Assembly (NCBI RefSeq): GCF_009901585.1
Contig: NZ_WXYO01000006.1
Location: 248,001 to 312,000 of the forward strand
Source of the DNA: Poritiphilus flavus
GTDB taxonomy: Bacteria > Bacteroidota > Bacteroidia > Flavobacteriales > Flavobacteriaceae
Direction: 5' to 3'
Length of the DNA stretch: 64,000 bases
Part shown: positions 48,911 to 58,353 of the stretch, piece after piece
How positions within the stretch are numbered: the first letter of the stretch is position 1
How the letters are laid out: every line of letters begins with the position of its first letter
Program-made: the position numbers and the translations under genes
Notes under the pieces: generated by a model
Told to the model about the DNA's origin: nothing
Databases searched by the model: none
Seen by the model: the letters and a program-made list of their open reading frames with translations, nothing else

Positions 48911-51751
48911 TTAGAACCACTTCCTGGTAAAAAGCCCAATGAGCGTACGCGGGCTTAAGGTCACCACAAAACGTATCCTTTCGTCGTAATTGGGTTGCGC
49001 GATCTCCCAACCGTTGTTGGAGTAAAGTGGGAAGTACAATTCGAAGAAATCGGTTACCAGATTCAGACGGATCCCGGAGTCGTAAACAAAACGGGTGTTT
49101 ACACCTTTGTTTTTAACAAGACCTGCATCTCCATAGAGTTCTATCCAGCGCCATAGGCTAAAACTCAAGTTAGTAGTTGCCATCCAGTCGTTGGCAAATG
49201 GGTTTTCCAGTTGGGATTTAAAACCACCTTCGGCAATAATGATCTGCTGACTGGTGATCCCGGAATCTTCAGACCTTCCGAGATAGTTGTAATCGAACAG
49301 ATAGTCTGTGGGCCTGTCCAGGGCAAAGCTGAAAAAGTCGGAATCCGTTTTATTCCTCAGGAATTTCCCGGCAAAGAAGCGAATGTTGAACTGTGTATTA
49401 TTCTGGAACAGTTTTCTGTACTCCAGGTTGAAAGCCAGCTTGCTAAAATCCGCGGAGTGCTGGGCGTCAGCGAACCAGGCAAAGTAATCGATGATCCCGT
49501 TGTTGAAATTATTGAAACGCACGTTGAGAACGCTGTAATCCGGATCTGTTTCCAATTCCAGGTTTTCATCAATATCCCTGAAAACATTGACATAGCGGAA
49601 TACCAGCGTATTCCTGTGATTGGAGATCAGGTCTGCGGGCCGCCATCCAAAGGTAACGGATGGGGTGATGGTACTGTAGCGGGAATTTTCCTGAAAATGG
49701 AATGTTGAACCGCCCAGAGCATAGTTGGTCACAAATAAGCCGCTTTTGCCGTGGTATTTACGGTAGTTAAATCGACCATAGCCTACCAAAGATTGCTCCA
49801 ACAGGGCATACTGGGGAGCAATATCAAAAATAAAAGGCCTTTCTAGCAGAGTTTTATTGGTAAAGCGAATTCCTGGGGTTAACCCGTCGTAAATATTGAA
49901 ATTCGCGATGGGCATAAAGAATATCTGGTTGTAATAAGGGTCTTCGGAATCTTTAAAGAATTGTAATTTGATCTTTTTATTGCTGGAGAAAAAACCGTTC
50001 AGGGTTTTCCAGTTATCCCGCTGGTTGAACTCCGGGATCTTTTGATCATAGTTCAGTACCAGACGCTCTTCGCCCTTTCGCGGTATGGTTATGGATTTCT
50101 CCGATTCTACATCGGGGAACCAGTACTTGGAGACCACCGAATCCTTGTTGATTCCAAAAAGTGAAATGGGTACATTGGTACCTGTTTTGTTCTTTAAGAT
50201 CAGGTTGATGGAATCTTCTGTCTTCCTTACTTTCTTGATCTTGTAATCAATGCGCTTACTGGTACCTACGTAGGTTTTGAAAAACCAGTCGATGTCCTTA
50301 TCCGAGTTGCGCTTCAGGATATTTTCAAAGTAGAGCGAACTTACCCGTTTCAGTTTATAGGTTTCATAGAATTCCATCACACTGGCGTCAATATTCTCCT
50401 TACCTATATAGGCTGCAAGATATGAGAGCCCCAAACCGGCTTTATAGGTATTCGCGATCTTTTGGTTGAATTTGATCAGAGAGTCATTTGGTGTAATCAG
50501 GGCCTGATCCAGGTTTCTTCTGGCCGTGAACATATAGAGAAAGGGATACTGTTCATTAAAGTCCATCTCTGCAAGATGAAAGCTCCGTACTCCCCAGACG
50601 TTGGCCAGCTTTCCAAGCAATTTCTGATTGGGGTAAAAATCCTCTACATATTTGATCATCAGATAATTCACCAGCGCATCGGTGACCCATTTCTCTTTAC
50701 GCGGATTGAGAAAAATGGTTTCCTTCATATAACTTCGCAGGGCAGTCTTGAGAAACTTCATCTCAAACTGAAATTGGTTGGTATAGGGCCTGATGAAAGA
50801 AGGCAACTGGTTCAATCCGTAAAGCGGATTCTTATCAAAGTCAATTTCACTTACCAGCAACTGTTCATAGGGAAAGTCGCCAAGGTTTTCATGAATGAAT
50901 TTGGTTACCCTGTTAATGGATACTCCTTGTAATACTTCGTCATACTTGTTGGCCTTAATGTCTGTCACTACGATCAGGTGGGGGGTGACATGTTTTATGA
51001 ATTTCTTATTAGGATTGAGTATGATATCGCAGCTTAACCTGTTCTTTCCTCTTATAGAAGCATTCTGACTATTCGGGAATTGAGTGACGCTGATCTCATT
51101 TAAGTTGGTTCCCAGGAATAGGGAGTCCGGGAAGGTGAAGTTTATATTGGTGTCGGTAATATCCGTATAGAGGTCTTCGAGGTTTTTGTTGGAATACAAT
51201 TCCCATTTTCCTCGTTCAAACACCGCAGGGGTTAAGTACCAATCCTTGAGATAATACCCTCCACGCGGATCATAGCCATAGGGGGTATACCGGTTCGGGG
51301 GCAGTTTAACGGTATAAGTAATGAATATCTTAACAGAACTCTGGGGCTTTAAGGTGGAGTTCAGGATGATCCTTACGATATCCCTTCCCTCTGTCCTGTT
51401 CCAAAGCAAGGCGCGATATTCATCGTCTACAATACTGAAGATCTCTGTCGCTCCGCGTTCCTTGTCTTTTGCGAGATGCAGACTCTTTTTAAATTCATCT
51501 GCAAAACGCTTAGCCAGTGCAGTATTTTTGTTGGAGTAGGCATGCGCCCAATCGTTGAAATAGAGCGTGTCTAAAGGAAAATTGGTGTGATTGGTGTAGA
51601 TAAACTCCTGCTGAATGTTGATCTCCTGGGTTTCCTCTTCCAGGGTTGCTGTAATGGTATTTATATGCTGCGAATAGCCCAGATCTGCCAGTAGGATACT
51701 GGCAATAAGCAGTGGCAATAAATATAGATTCGCAACTTTTTTTTCGGACAT
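48911..51751 (-). CDS. Inactive M1-peptidase-like protein fused to an outer-membrane beta-barrel
   Basis: A signal peptide (about residues 1-28, ending GYSQ) is followed by about 570 residues with an M1 aminopeptidase layout: an N-terminal beta domain with FIYTNHTNFPLDTLYFNDWAHAY, then a catalytic-like domain. The zinc motif HExxH is absent; residues 334-364 carry RSYMKETI and WVTDALVNYL where zinc ligands would sit. From about residue 600 to 946 aromatic, alternating strands (for example YGRFNYRKYHGKSGLFVTNY) resemble an outer-membrane barrel, and the protein ends in Phe. The last gene of the uvrA-LOG run, only 5 bases after LOG. Probably a non-catalytic surface or transport protein. Confidence 0.75.
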   Translation of the reverse strand: MSEKKVANLYLLPLLIASILLADLGYSQHINTITATLEEETQEINIQQEFIYTNHTNFPLDTLYFNDWAHAYSNKNTALAKRFADEFKKSLHLAKDKERGATEIFSIVDDEYRALLWNRTEGRDIVRIILNSTLKPQSSVKIFITYTVKLPPNRYTPYGYDPRGGYYLKDWYLTPAVFERGKWELYSNKNLEDLYTDITDTNINFTFPDSLFLGTNLNEISVTQFPNSQNASIRGKNRLSCDIILNPNKKFIKHVTPHLIVVTDIKANKYDEVLQGVSINRVTKFIHENLGDFPYEQLLVSEIDFDKNPLYGLNQLPSFIRPYTNQFQFEMKFLKTALRSYMKETIFLNPRKEKWVTDALVNYLMIKYVEDFYPNQKLLGKLANVWGVRSFHLAEMDFNEQYPFLYMFTARRNLDQALITPNDSLIKFNQKIANTYKAGLGLSYLAAYIGKENIDASVMEFYETYKLKRVSSLYFENILKRNSDKDIDWFFKTYVGTSKRIDYKIKKVRKTEDSINLILKNKTGTNVPISLFGINKDSVVSKYWFPDVESEKSITIPRKGEERLVLNYDQKIPEFNQRDNWKTLNGFFSSNKKIKLQFFKDSEDPYYNQIFFMPIANFNIYDGLTPGIRFTNKTLLERPFIFDIAPQYALLEQSLVGYGRFNYRKYHGKSGLFVTNYALGGSTFHFQENSRYSTITPSVTFGWRPADLISNHRNTLVFRYVNVFRDIDENLELETDPDYSVLNVRFNNFNNGIIDYFAWFADAQHSADFSKLAFNLEYRKLFQNNTQFNIRFFAGKFLRNKTDSDFFSFALDRPTDYLFDYNYLGRSEDSGITSQQIIIAEGGFKSQLENPFANDWMATTNLSFSLWRWIELYGDAGLVKNKGVNTRFVYDSGIRLNLVTDFFELYFPLYSNNGWEIAQPNYDERIRFVVTLSPRTLIGLFTRKWF

Positions 51752-51756
51752 TACAA

Positions 51757-52443
51757 CTAAAAATTGGGGCTCAACATATGCCCCTTATAAAATGCGTCAA
51801 TGATCTCAACAACTTCCTCTTCAGTATCAGCCATATGGATCAGATCCATATCTTTTGGGCTGATATTTCCTGCATTTAGCATTGTAGTTTTGACCCAGGC
51901 TAAAAGGCCTTCCCAAAATTCAGAGCCTACTAGAATAATCGGGAATTTTCCAATTTTATTGGTTTGGATCAAAGTTATTGCTTCAAAAAGCTCATCCAGG
52001 GTCCCGAATCCTCCGGGCATAACCACAAATCCCTGGGAATATTTAACGAACATTACTTTTCTAACGAAGAAGTAGTCAAAATCCAGACTCTTATCCTCGT
52101 CAATGAAAGGATTATCATGCTGTTCGAAGGGCAGGTCGATGTTTAAGCCCACAGAAGTCCCTCCTGCCAGATTAGCTCCTTTATTACCGGCTTCCATGAT
52201 CCCGGGCCCGCCACCGGTTATGATACCATAACCCGCTTCGGACACTTTTTTTGCAATGCTTACGGCCAACTGATAGTATTTTCCGTCTTCTTTGGTCCTG
52301 GCCGAACCGAAGATAGATACACAGGGGCCTATGGCACTCATTTTTTCAAAACCGTTTACAAATTCTCCCATGATCTTAAATATCGCCCAGGAATCATTGG
52401 TTTTGATCTCGTTCCACCCTTTATGATGTTGTTCTTTTCTCAT
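51757..52443 (-). CDS. LOG family protein (TIGR00730)
   Basis: A Rossmann-fold protein of the LOG/lysine-decarboxylase-like family. GSARTKEDGKYY, GGGPGIMEAGNKGA and the signature PGGFGTLDE (residues 143-151) are visible. Characterised relatives are cytokinin riboside 5'-monophosphate phosphoribohydrolases or nucleotide 5'-monophosphate nucleosidases, so hydrolysis of AMP-like nucleotides is likely. 228 residues. It lies 47 bases after uvrA and 5 bases before the pseudo-M1 gene, implying an operon, though no functional link is obvious. Confidence 0.9.
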   Translation of the reverse strand: MRKEQHHKGWNEIKTNDSWAIFKIMGEFVNGFEKMSAIGPCVSIFGSARTKEDGKYYQLAVSIAKKVSEAGYGIITGGGPGIMEAGNKGANLAGGTSVGLNIDLPFEQHDNPFIDEDKSLDFDYFFVRKVMFVKYSQGFVVMPGGFGTLDELFEAITLIQTNKIGKFPIILVGSEFWEGLLAWVKTTMLNAGNISPKDMDLIHMADTEEEVVEIIDAFYKGHMLSPNF

Positions 52444-52490
52444 AATCAGATTTTACTATTTCGCTTAGGATCTTATCGGGGGAGATATGT

Positions 52491-55370
52491 TTAAGAATTC
52501 GTCGTACTCAATGCCTTTCCTCTGGAGGGTTCAAGTTCTTTGATCAGGAATTGGGCCGTATAACTCTTCAAGTCAGCAGCCACTTCTTCCGGGGTTCCTT
52601 CCGCAACAATCGTACCACCACCTCTTCCGCCTTCATATCCTATGTCTATGATATGATCTACCATCTTAATAACGTCCATATTGTGCTCAATGACCAAAAT
52701 AGTATTTCCTTTGTCTACTAATTTGTTCAAAACTTCCATTAGAACCCTGATATCCTCAAAATGAAGGCCTGTGGTTGGTTCATCGAGGATGTAAAAGGTA
52801 TTCCCCGTATCTCTTTTAGAGAGTTCTGTCGCCAGCTTTACCCTTTGTGCCTCGCCTCCTGAAAGGGTGGTAGATTGCTGGCCTAAAGAAATATAACCCA
52901 GACCTACGTCCTGTATTGTTTTCAACTTGCGGTAGATCTTTGGGATCTTTTCAAAAAAGTCGACCGCCTCGTTTATGGTCATCTCCAAAACGTCAGAAAT
53001 TGACTTTCCCTTATATCGGATCTCAAGCGTTTCCCGGTTGAAGCGCTTTCCATTACAGGTTTCACAATCTACATATACATCAGGCAAAAAGTTCATTTCT
53101 ATGACTCTCAGACCACCGCCCTGACAGGTCTCACATCTTCCTCCCTTAACATTAAAACTGAACCTGCCTGGCTTATAGCCTCTTATTGCAGCTTCCGGAG
53201 TCTTCGCGAATAAAGCACGGATCTCACTGAACACCCCGGTGTAGGTTGCCGGGTTGGAACGAGGGGTCCTGCCTATAGGGGATTGATTGATATCAATGAC
53301 CTTGTCAATATGCTCCAATCCCTGGATGCTCTTATACGGCATGGGTTTTTTCACACCGTTAAAATAATGGGCATTCATAATAGGATAAAGGGTCTCGTTG
53401 ATGAGGGTAGACTTACCACTTCCGGAAACCCCGGTAACACCAATCATCTTACCTAACGGGATTTTAACGGTGACATTCTTAAGATTATTGCCGGTACAGC
53501 CCGAAAGTACAATCTGTTTCCCATTGCCTTTGCGCCTTTTTTTCGGGACGGGAATTTCCTTTTCTCCGCTGATATAGTCCGCTGTCAGGGTGCCATGACT
53601 CATAAGTTCCTCGGGCCTCCCTTCAGATATGATCTCTCCTCCGTGCTTTCCGGCTTCAGGACCAATATCTATAACATGGTCGGCGCTTTCGATCATATCC
53701 CTGTCGTGTTCCACAACGATCACTGAATTCCCTATATCCCTGAGCGATTCCAGAGAGCGTATGAGCCTGCCGTTATCCCTCTGGTGTAAACCTATACTGG
53801 GTTCGTCCAGAATGTACAAGACCCCAACCAGTTGGGAACCTATCTGTGTGGCCAGCCTGATTCGCTGTGCTTCCCCACCAGAAAGGGATTTAGAGCTTCT
53901 GTTAAGCGATAGATAATCCAGACCTACGTCAAGCAGAAAACTAAGCCTGGCCTTAATTTCCTTAATGATCTCTTCAGCGATCTTCTTCTGATTGCCTTCG
54001 AGCCTGGCATCCAATTCATTAAAAAATGCGGCCAGTTCAGCGATATCCATTTGGGCGAGTTCAGCAATATTCTTTCCGCCTATCTTAAAATAAAGCGACT
54101 CAGTCCGCAGTCGTGATCCATTACAGGTCGGGCAAGTCTTTCTGTCCATAAACTCTTTGGCCCAACGTTTTATAGAAGTAGAATCTGCCTGTTGATACTG
54201 ATTTTGAATGAAATTGGCTATACCTTCGTAATCTATATTGTAAGAGCGTTTTACACCCAGGGTCTTTGAATCTACTTCAAAGTGTTCCTCCCCACCATAT
54301 AGAATGATCTGTAAGGCTTCTTCCGGAATTTTCTCTATAGGATCGCTGAGCTCAAATCCATATCGTTTGGCAATCGTCTCCAATTGTTTAAAAGCCCATG
54401 ACTTTTTGTACTCACCCAATGGCGCTATCCCGCCATTTTGTATGGAACGTTTTTTATCCGGGACTATCTTGTGCTCATTAACTTCATATACATGTCCCAG
54501 GCCGTTACACTTCTTGCACATACCTTTGGGAGAATTGAAAGAAAAGGTGTTGGGTTCCGGGGTAGGATAGGAGATCCCGGTTGAAGGACACATAAGATCC
54601 CGGCTAAAATACCTTGGAACACTTTCTTCCGCCTCCAATACCATTAACACGTCATTTCCCGAATACATAGCCGTATTGATACTCTCAGACAGTCGTTTGT
54701 CCAGATCCTCAGTATCGGATACTTTTAGGCGGTCAATGACAATTTCAATATCGTGGGTTTTGTATCGGTCTACCTTCATGCCCTTGACGATATCCTTTAT
54801 CTCACCATCTACCCTTACTTTGACAAATCCCTGCTTGGCGATCTGCTCAAACAATTCGCGATAATGACCTTTTCTCGATTTGATAACCGGGGCTAGTATA
54901 TTTATTTTTTTCTCGGAATAAGCGGATTTGATAAGGTCTTTGATCTGCTCATCGCTATAGCTCACCATCCTTTCACCGGTGTTGTAGCTATAAGCGTCCG
55001 CCGCCCGTGCGAATAACAACCTCAGGAAGTCATATACCTCGGTAATGGTACCCACGGTGGATCTTGGTGATTTTGAGGTGGTTTTTTGTTCTATGGCAAT
55101 TACGGGAGAGAGTCCGTCTATTTTATCTACATCCGGTCTTTCCAGTCCACCGAGGAATTGGCGGGCATAGGCAGAAAAAGTTTCTATATAACGCCTTTGT
55201 CCTTCGGCATAGATCGTATCAAAAGCAAGCGAGGATTTGCCGCTTCCGGAGAGCCCGGTGATTACTACTAGTTTTTCCCTGGGGATGGTCACATCTATGT
55301 TCTTTAGATTGTGAACCCGGGCGCCCCTGACTTCAATATTTTCCTCGTACGATATCATTCCTTTAGACAA
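52491..55370 (-). CDS. uvrA: Excinuclease ABC subunit UvrA
   Basis: The damage-recognition ATPase of nucleotide excision repair. Two ABC modules are visible: [12 protein letters not shown] early and [13 protein letters not shown] around residue 650, with signatures [12 protein letters not shown] and [12 protein letters not shown] and the DEPS/DEPT Walker B regions. Zinc-binding cysteines include [24 protein letters not shown] and CETCNGKR. The first zinc module reads CPSTG where most UvrA proteins have CPxCG, so it seems to lack one cysteine. At 959 residues it is close to the usual length. It begins the minus-strand run uvrA-LOG-pseudo-M1. Confidence 0.96.
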   Translation of the reverse strand: MSKGMISYEENIEVRGARVHNLKNIDVTIPREKLVVITGLSGSGKSSLAFDTIYAEGQRRYIETFSAYARQFLGGLERPDVDKIDGLSPVIAIEQKTTSKSPRSTVGTITEVYDFLRLLFARAADAYSYNTGERMVSYSDEQIKDLIKSAYSEKKINILAPVIKSRKGHYRELFEQIAKQGFVKVRVDGEIKDIVKGMKVDRYKTHDIEIVIDRLKVSDTEDLDKRLSESINTAMYSGNDVLMVLEAEESVPRYFSRDLMCPSTGISYPTPEPNTFSFNSPKGMCKKCNGLGHVYEVNEHKIVPDKKRSIQNGGIAPLGEYKKSWAFKQLETIAKRYGFELSDPIEKIPEEALQIILYGGEEHFEVDSKTLGVKRSYNIDYEGIANFIQNQYQQADSTSIKRWAKEFMDRKTCPTCNGSRLRTESLYFKIGGKNIAELAQMDIAELAAFFNELDARLEGNQKKIAEEIIKEIKARLSFLLDVGLDYLSLNRSSKSLSGGEAQRIRLATQIGSQLVGVLYILDEPSIGLHQRDNGRLIRSLESLRDIGNSVIVVEHDRDMIESADHVIDIGPEAGKHGGEIISEGRPEELMSHGTLTADYISGEKEIPVPKKRRKGNGKQIVLSGCTGNNLKNVTVKIPLGKMIGVTGVSGSGKSTLINETLYPIMNAHYFNGVKKPMPYKSIQGLEHIDKVIDINQSPIGRTPRSNPATYTGVFSEIRALFAKTPEAAIRGYKPGRFSFNVKGGRCETCQGGGLRVIEMNFLPDVYVDCETCNGKRFNRETLEIRYKGKSISDVLEMTINEAVDFFEKIPKIYRKLKTIQDVGLGYISLGQQSTTLSGGEAQRVKLATELSKRDTGNTFYILDEPTTGLHFEDIRVLMEVLNKLVDKGNTILVIEHNMDVIKMVDHIIDIGYEGGRGGGTIVAEGTPEEVAADLKSYTAQFLIKELEPSRGKALSTTNS

Positions 55371-55476
55371 AGTTGCAAAGGTACGGTTTTGAGAGCTAAA
55401 ACGGAATTTAGAAGCATTTCATTTTGATGGTAAATGGTATAGGAATATATTCACGGAGAAATCTAAAATTACCGCT

Positions 55477-56391
55477 ATGTTCCTTAAGCCAAACTCATTG
55501 ATTGCTGCCTTCTTATTTACCTTTGTTTTTTTACCTTTTGTGGTTTTATCTCAGGCCAGGGGGAAAGTCTTGCTGGATGCCGACACCGGCAATGAGGTGG
55601 ACGATCTTTACGCTCTTGCCCGCATTTTGCTGGAAGATGATCTTGAGATCATGGGCCTGAATGCTACACACTGGCAAACCAGTCATTGGACACTTCCAAA
55701 GTCCATGGAAAACAGTCACAGACTGAATCAAATGTTGTTGGGGGAGCTTGGTCTGCAACTCAAGGCGAATAGGGGAGGGATTGCCAGGATGTATGACTGG
55801 GGAGACAGGGCGCAGCATTCTGCAGCAGCCTATGAGATCATTCGTTTGGCCAAAGAACTTCCCGAAGGCGAACGGCTTACCGTGATAGCCCTGGGCGCTT
55901 TAACTAATGTGGCATCCGCCATCTACCTCGATGAGAGTATTGCCTCAAAACTAACCCTTTACTGGTTCGGGACGACCTACGATTTTGAGAATGGAATTCT
56001 GCGAAGGCATGATTTCAACAGCCTGATGGATCCTTATGCCCTGGATGTGCTTTTGTTTTCTGAAGTGGAAATGTTCGTTATGCCGATTAACGTTGGAGCT
56101 AAAATGAAATTCAATTTTGAAAAAACCAGGGAGATGATTTCTTCCAATACGATCGGCAAATTCCTAATCGACCGCTGGTATACCCATCTCGACGGTGGAA
56201 GAACCGAAAGGACGCTCTGGGATCTGGCACTTATTGAAGCATATCTTCACCCGGAATGGGCGACAGTAACGGAGGTTGAGACCTCTAAGGACAATGGCTC
56301 CAAAAAACTGAAGTATTACAGCGATATCGATAAGGAAAAAATGAGTGCAGATTTCTTTGAGGTAATAAATAGTTTCGAAAAACGTCCTTGA
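55477..56391 (+). CDS. Exported inosine-uridine-type nucleoside hydrolase
   Basis: Hydrolyses the N-glycosidic bond of nucleosides using Ca2+. A signal peptide (about residues 1-26, ending LSQA) suggests periplasmic location. The metal site DADTGNEVDDLYAL is a variant of the usual DxDxGxDDxxAL. Other features are LTVIALGALTNVA, FNSLMDPYALDVLL and, near the C-terminus, LWDLALIEAYLHPEWA. At 304 residues it has family length. Its stop lies directly next to the stop of the convergent TIGR03915 gene, with no terminator seen between them. Confidence 0.85.
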   Translation: MFLKPNSLIAAFLFTFVFLPFVVLSQARGKVLLDADTGNEVDDLYALARILLEDDLEIMGLNATHWQTSHWTLPKSMENSHRLNQMLLGELGLQLKANRGGIARMYDWGDRAQHSAAAYEIIRLAKELPEGERLTVIALGALTNVASAIYLDESIASKLTLYWFGTTYDFENGILRRHDFNSLMDPYALDVLLFSEVEMFVMPINVGAKMKFNFEKTREMISSNTIGKFLIDRWYTHLDGGRTERTLWDLALIEAYLHPEWATVTEVETSKDNGSKKLKYYSDIDKEKMSADFFEVINSFEKRP

Positions 56392-57156
56392 TCAAACGGC
56401 CTCTTTCTCTCCTCTGTATCTCCACCTGGCTCTCTGGCGGTTGAACTTGCCGTTGGCCTTTGTTCTGACATCCGTCTTCCCACTATGAATCGGCCATAGA
56501 TCCGGTGAAATATGTTCCCTGATGTTCAGCGAATGTCCATTTGGAGCAGTTTCCAGTTCCATTTTAGTCGAGTCCAGCGAAACAATTTTGGATTCTCCTC
56601 CATCCTGGAACAACCCATAATTCCTTTTTAGATCATAGATCATCCACGGTTGATCGCCAAATCTGGACCGAAAGTGTTTTGAGATCAATGGAAGTACGTT
56701 AAAATCAGGGCGTACCGCTGCGAAATAGATACCATCTCCGGAAAGCTGAAAGTCTATGGATGCTTCCAGATACTGCTTTTCCCGCTCTACCATGCGGGCA
56801 AGCTGCCCTATTTTTTGCGTAACCATATCCGGATGATATTCGTCTACCGCATTTCTGCGACCAAACATCTTACATATATAGTTATAGACAAGCATCTCAA
56901 CGTTTTTGGTTTCACTTAAAAAGGCGAAATAACTGTTTCTCAACGCACTGTGATTCTTTCTCTCCATACCTTTCCATACCCGTTTGGCCTTGTCCATCTG
57001 GGTGAATATGGTGTGAGTTTCCGAGAACAGATCATTTTGTCCGCGTGCTTTTCTGCGGATGTCCGATAAGGTCAGTCTTTCCTGAAAGGCAGTAAATACG
57101 GCCGTGAGAAAACCATTGAAGCTTCCATCGTAGATCAGGATCTTTGCAGTATTCAT
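56392..57156 (-). CDS. TIGR03915-type putative DNA metabolism/repair protein
   Basis: Resembles the family named probable DNA metabolism protein (TIGR03915, related to DUF4130): ILIYDGSFNGFLTAVFTAFQ at the start, FRSRFGDQPWMIYDLKRNYGLF towards the C-terminus. At 254 residues this is the short form without the uracil-DNA-glycosylase domain present in some members. These proteins usually sit next to a radical SAM protein (TIGR03916) thought to repair or modify DNA, but the enzymatic role is unproven. Here only a 63-residue ORF precedes it, overlapping by four bases (ATGA). The operon faces a LexA-like repressor across an operator cluster, so damage-inducible expression is likely. Confidence 0.75.
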   Translation of the reverse strand: MNTAKILIYDGSFNGFLTAVFTAFQERLTLSDIRRKARGQNDLFSETHTIFTQMDKAKRVWKGMERKNHSALRNSYFAFLSETKNVEMLVYNYICKMFGRRNAVDEYHPDMVTQKIGQLARMVEREKQYLEASIDFQLSGDGIYFAAVRPDFNVLPLISKHFRSRFGDQPWMIYDLKRNYGLFQDGGESKIVSLDSTKMELETAPNGHSLNIREHISPDLWPIHSGKTDVRTKANGKFNRQRARWRYRGEKEAV

Positions 57157-57344
57157 AATATATCGAATAAGGTTAATTGCTTGTTCTTATGATTTCGGGA
57201 TCTTACCACAGGGGTTTGAATCTTCTCTTTTGTCGCTGAAGTCCATTTGTGATTGGATCGCTGTCGTTTCGTAAAATGCGTCTGATCCCGCATTCCGGCC
57301 CTTGCAAATACGTTGAGTTTTTGATTGATTTCTGTGGATAACAT
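57153..57344 (-). CDS. 63-residue basic protein with C-terminal sliding-clamp-binding-like motif
   Basis: Starts with ATG preceded by AAAAAAGGG, a fair ribosome-binding site, and overlaps the TIGR03915 gene by ATGA. The protein is rich in Lys, Arg and His and ends KQLTLFDIL. QLTLF (56-60) fits the bacterial beta-clamp-binding pentapeptide QL[S/D]LF closely. The N-terminus (EINQKLNVFARAG) faintly recalls the start of the radical SAM partner expected here, so this may be an internally deleted remnant of TIGR03916. Alternatively it is a genuine small protein that brings a repair factor to the clamp. The promoter and translational coupling suggest it is expressed. Codons 2-4 also contain TTATCCACA, a consensus DnaA box (57333-57341). 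Confidence 0.55.
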   Translation of the reverse strand: MLSTEINQKLNVFARAGMRDQTHFTKRQRSNHKWTSATKEKIQTPVVRSRNHKNKQLTLFDIL

Positions 57345-57367
57345 AAGCCCTTTTTTGTAATTAATCC

Positions 57368-57444
57368 AAAAATATGGAAATATTCCTAATTATGGAAATA
57401 TTCCAGTTAAATTTTTGGAAATATTCCAAATTTTGTATTTTTGA
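57368..57444. promoter_or_regulatory. Divergent promoters with three identical operator-like sites (LexA-like regulon)
   Basis: GGAAATATTCC occurs exactly three times at 57377-57387, 57395-57405 and 57418-57428. With flanking bases the sites form TGGAA and TTCC(A/T) arms around ATA. They lie between two identical -7 boxes: TATTTTTG on the minus strand (57375-57368) and TATTTTTG on the plus strand (57437-57444). For the plus promoter a TTTG (57415-57418) sits 18 bases upstream of the -7, overlapping the edge of the third site. Each -7 points to its own gene, so a bound repressor would block both. Confidence 0.7.
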
Positions 57445-57542
57445 AGTAGTTTGTTAGTTAATTTTATTTGGCGGAAGCAGCCGGGATCATAATACAATAG
57501 TATCTGGATCGCGGCTGCAAACCGCGGTAAACGGGCTGAATT

Positions 57543-58295
57543 ATGGAAAATGAGCTTACCTTAAAACGCTTTATTGAGATCAGAAGAGACGAGGGTTTTA
57601 CCCAGGCAGAGTTTGCCAAGCTATTGGGAATTTCCAATACCACTGCCGATATTGAGCGTGGAAGGACCAAACTTTCCGGTAAGGTTGTCGCCGAGCTTTT
57701 AAGGCAATTCAAGGTCAATCCCCTATGGCTTTTTGGAGAGAGCAATCAGAAACACCTGGAAACTTCTGTTGCAAGTGTCATCCCGAAGGTGGTTACCGTA
57801 GATTCCGAGGACCGGGAAAATATGGTACTCGTCAATGCCAAAGCCGCAGCCGGCTATCCCCAGAATATTCAGGATACAAGCTGGTATCAGCAACTTCCGG
57901 CATTCGATCTTCCCATACCCGAATTCAGGAACGCGACCTATAGGGGGTTTCAGGTAGAAGGAGACAGTATGTTACCGAATCTAAAGCCGGGAGAATGGGT
58001 TTTGGCCAAAGCCGTTGAACATATAGACCACATCAACCCGAATAAAATGTATGTGGTGGTTCTGGAAGATGCTGTTCTGGTTAAGAAAATAGAAAAGAAA
58101 CCCAATTCCAATAATATTACCCTTATCTCGCTTAATGACAACTACCCGCCTTACGAGATTAAGCCATTTCAGATTCAGGAGATATGGCAGGTCAACAGTA
58201 AAATAACTTTTGGCGAGGACGCTACCACAGAAAAAGGGCTGCTAAGGGAATTGCAGCAAAGTATGGAGGAGCTCAAACAAAAGCTCGCGCAATAA
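57543..58295 (+). CDS. LexA-like repressor (XRE helix-turn-helix plus S24 peptidase domain)
   Basis: An HTH domain (about residues 8-62: FTQAEFAKLLGISNTTADIERG) is followed by an S24/LexA self-cleavage domain. The cleavage site is probably Ala103-Gly104 in AKAAAGYP. The catalytic dyad is Ser142 in EGDSMLPNLKPGE and Lys181 or Lys182 in VLVKK. A short C-terminal coiled coil follows. Such proteins are the LexA counterparts in Bacteroidota and are cleaved on DNA damage via RecA. The 198-base divergent region carries three operator-like sites and a structured leader (GCAGCCG at 57478 pairs with CGGCTGC at 57513). It likely represses itself and the opposing operon. Confidence 0.88.
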   Translation: MENELTLKRFIEIRRDEGFTQAEFAKLLGISNTTADIERGRTKLSGKVVAELLRQFKVNPLWLFGESNQKHLETSVASVIPKVVTVDSEDRENMVLVNAKAAAGYPQNIQDTSWYQQLPAFDLPIPEFRNATYRGFQVEGDSMLPNLKPGEWVLAKAVEHIDHINPNKMYVVVLEDAVLVKKIEKKPNSNNITLISLNDNYPPYEIKPFQIQEIWQVNSKITFGEDATTEKGLLRELQQSMEELKQKLAQ

Positions 58296-58353
58296 TCCGG
58301 ATAAGAACTTCAAAATCGTATCTTAGGCCACTTCATAAATTTGTGCTTGCGAT

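Noticed and set aside
57464-57745. Minus-strand 93-codon frame across the LexA-like gene start
   Set aside because: It overlaps the leader and HTH coding region, ignores the operator and promoter layout, and its translation resembles no protein.
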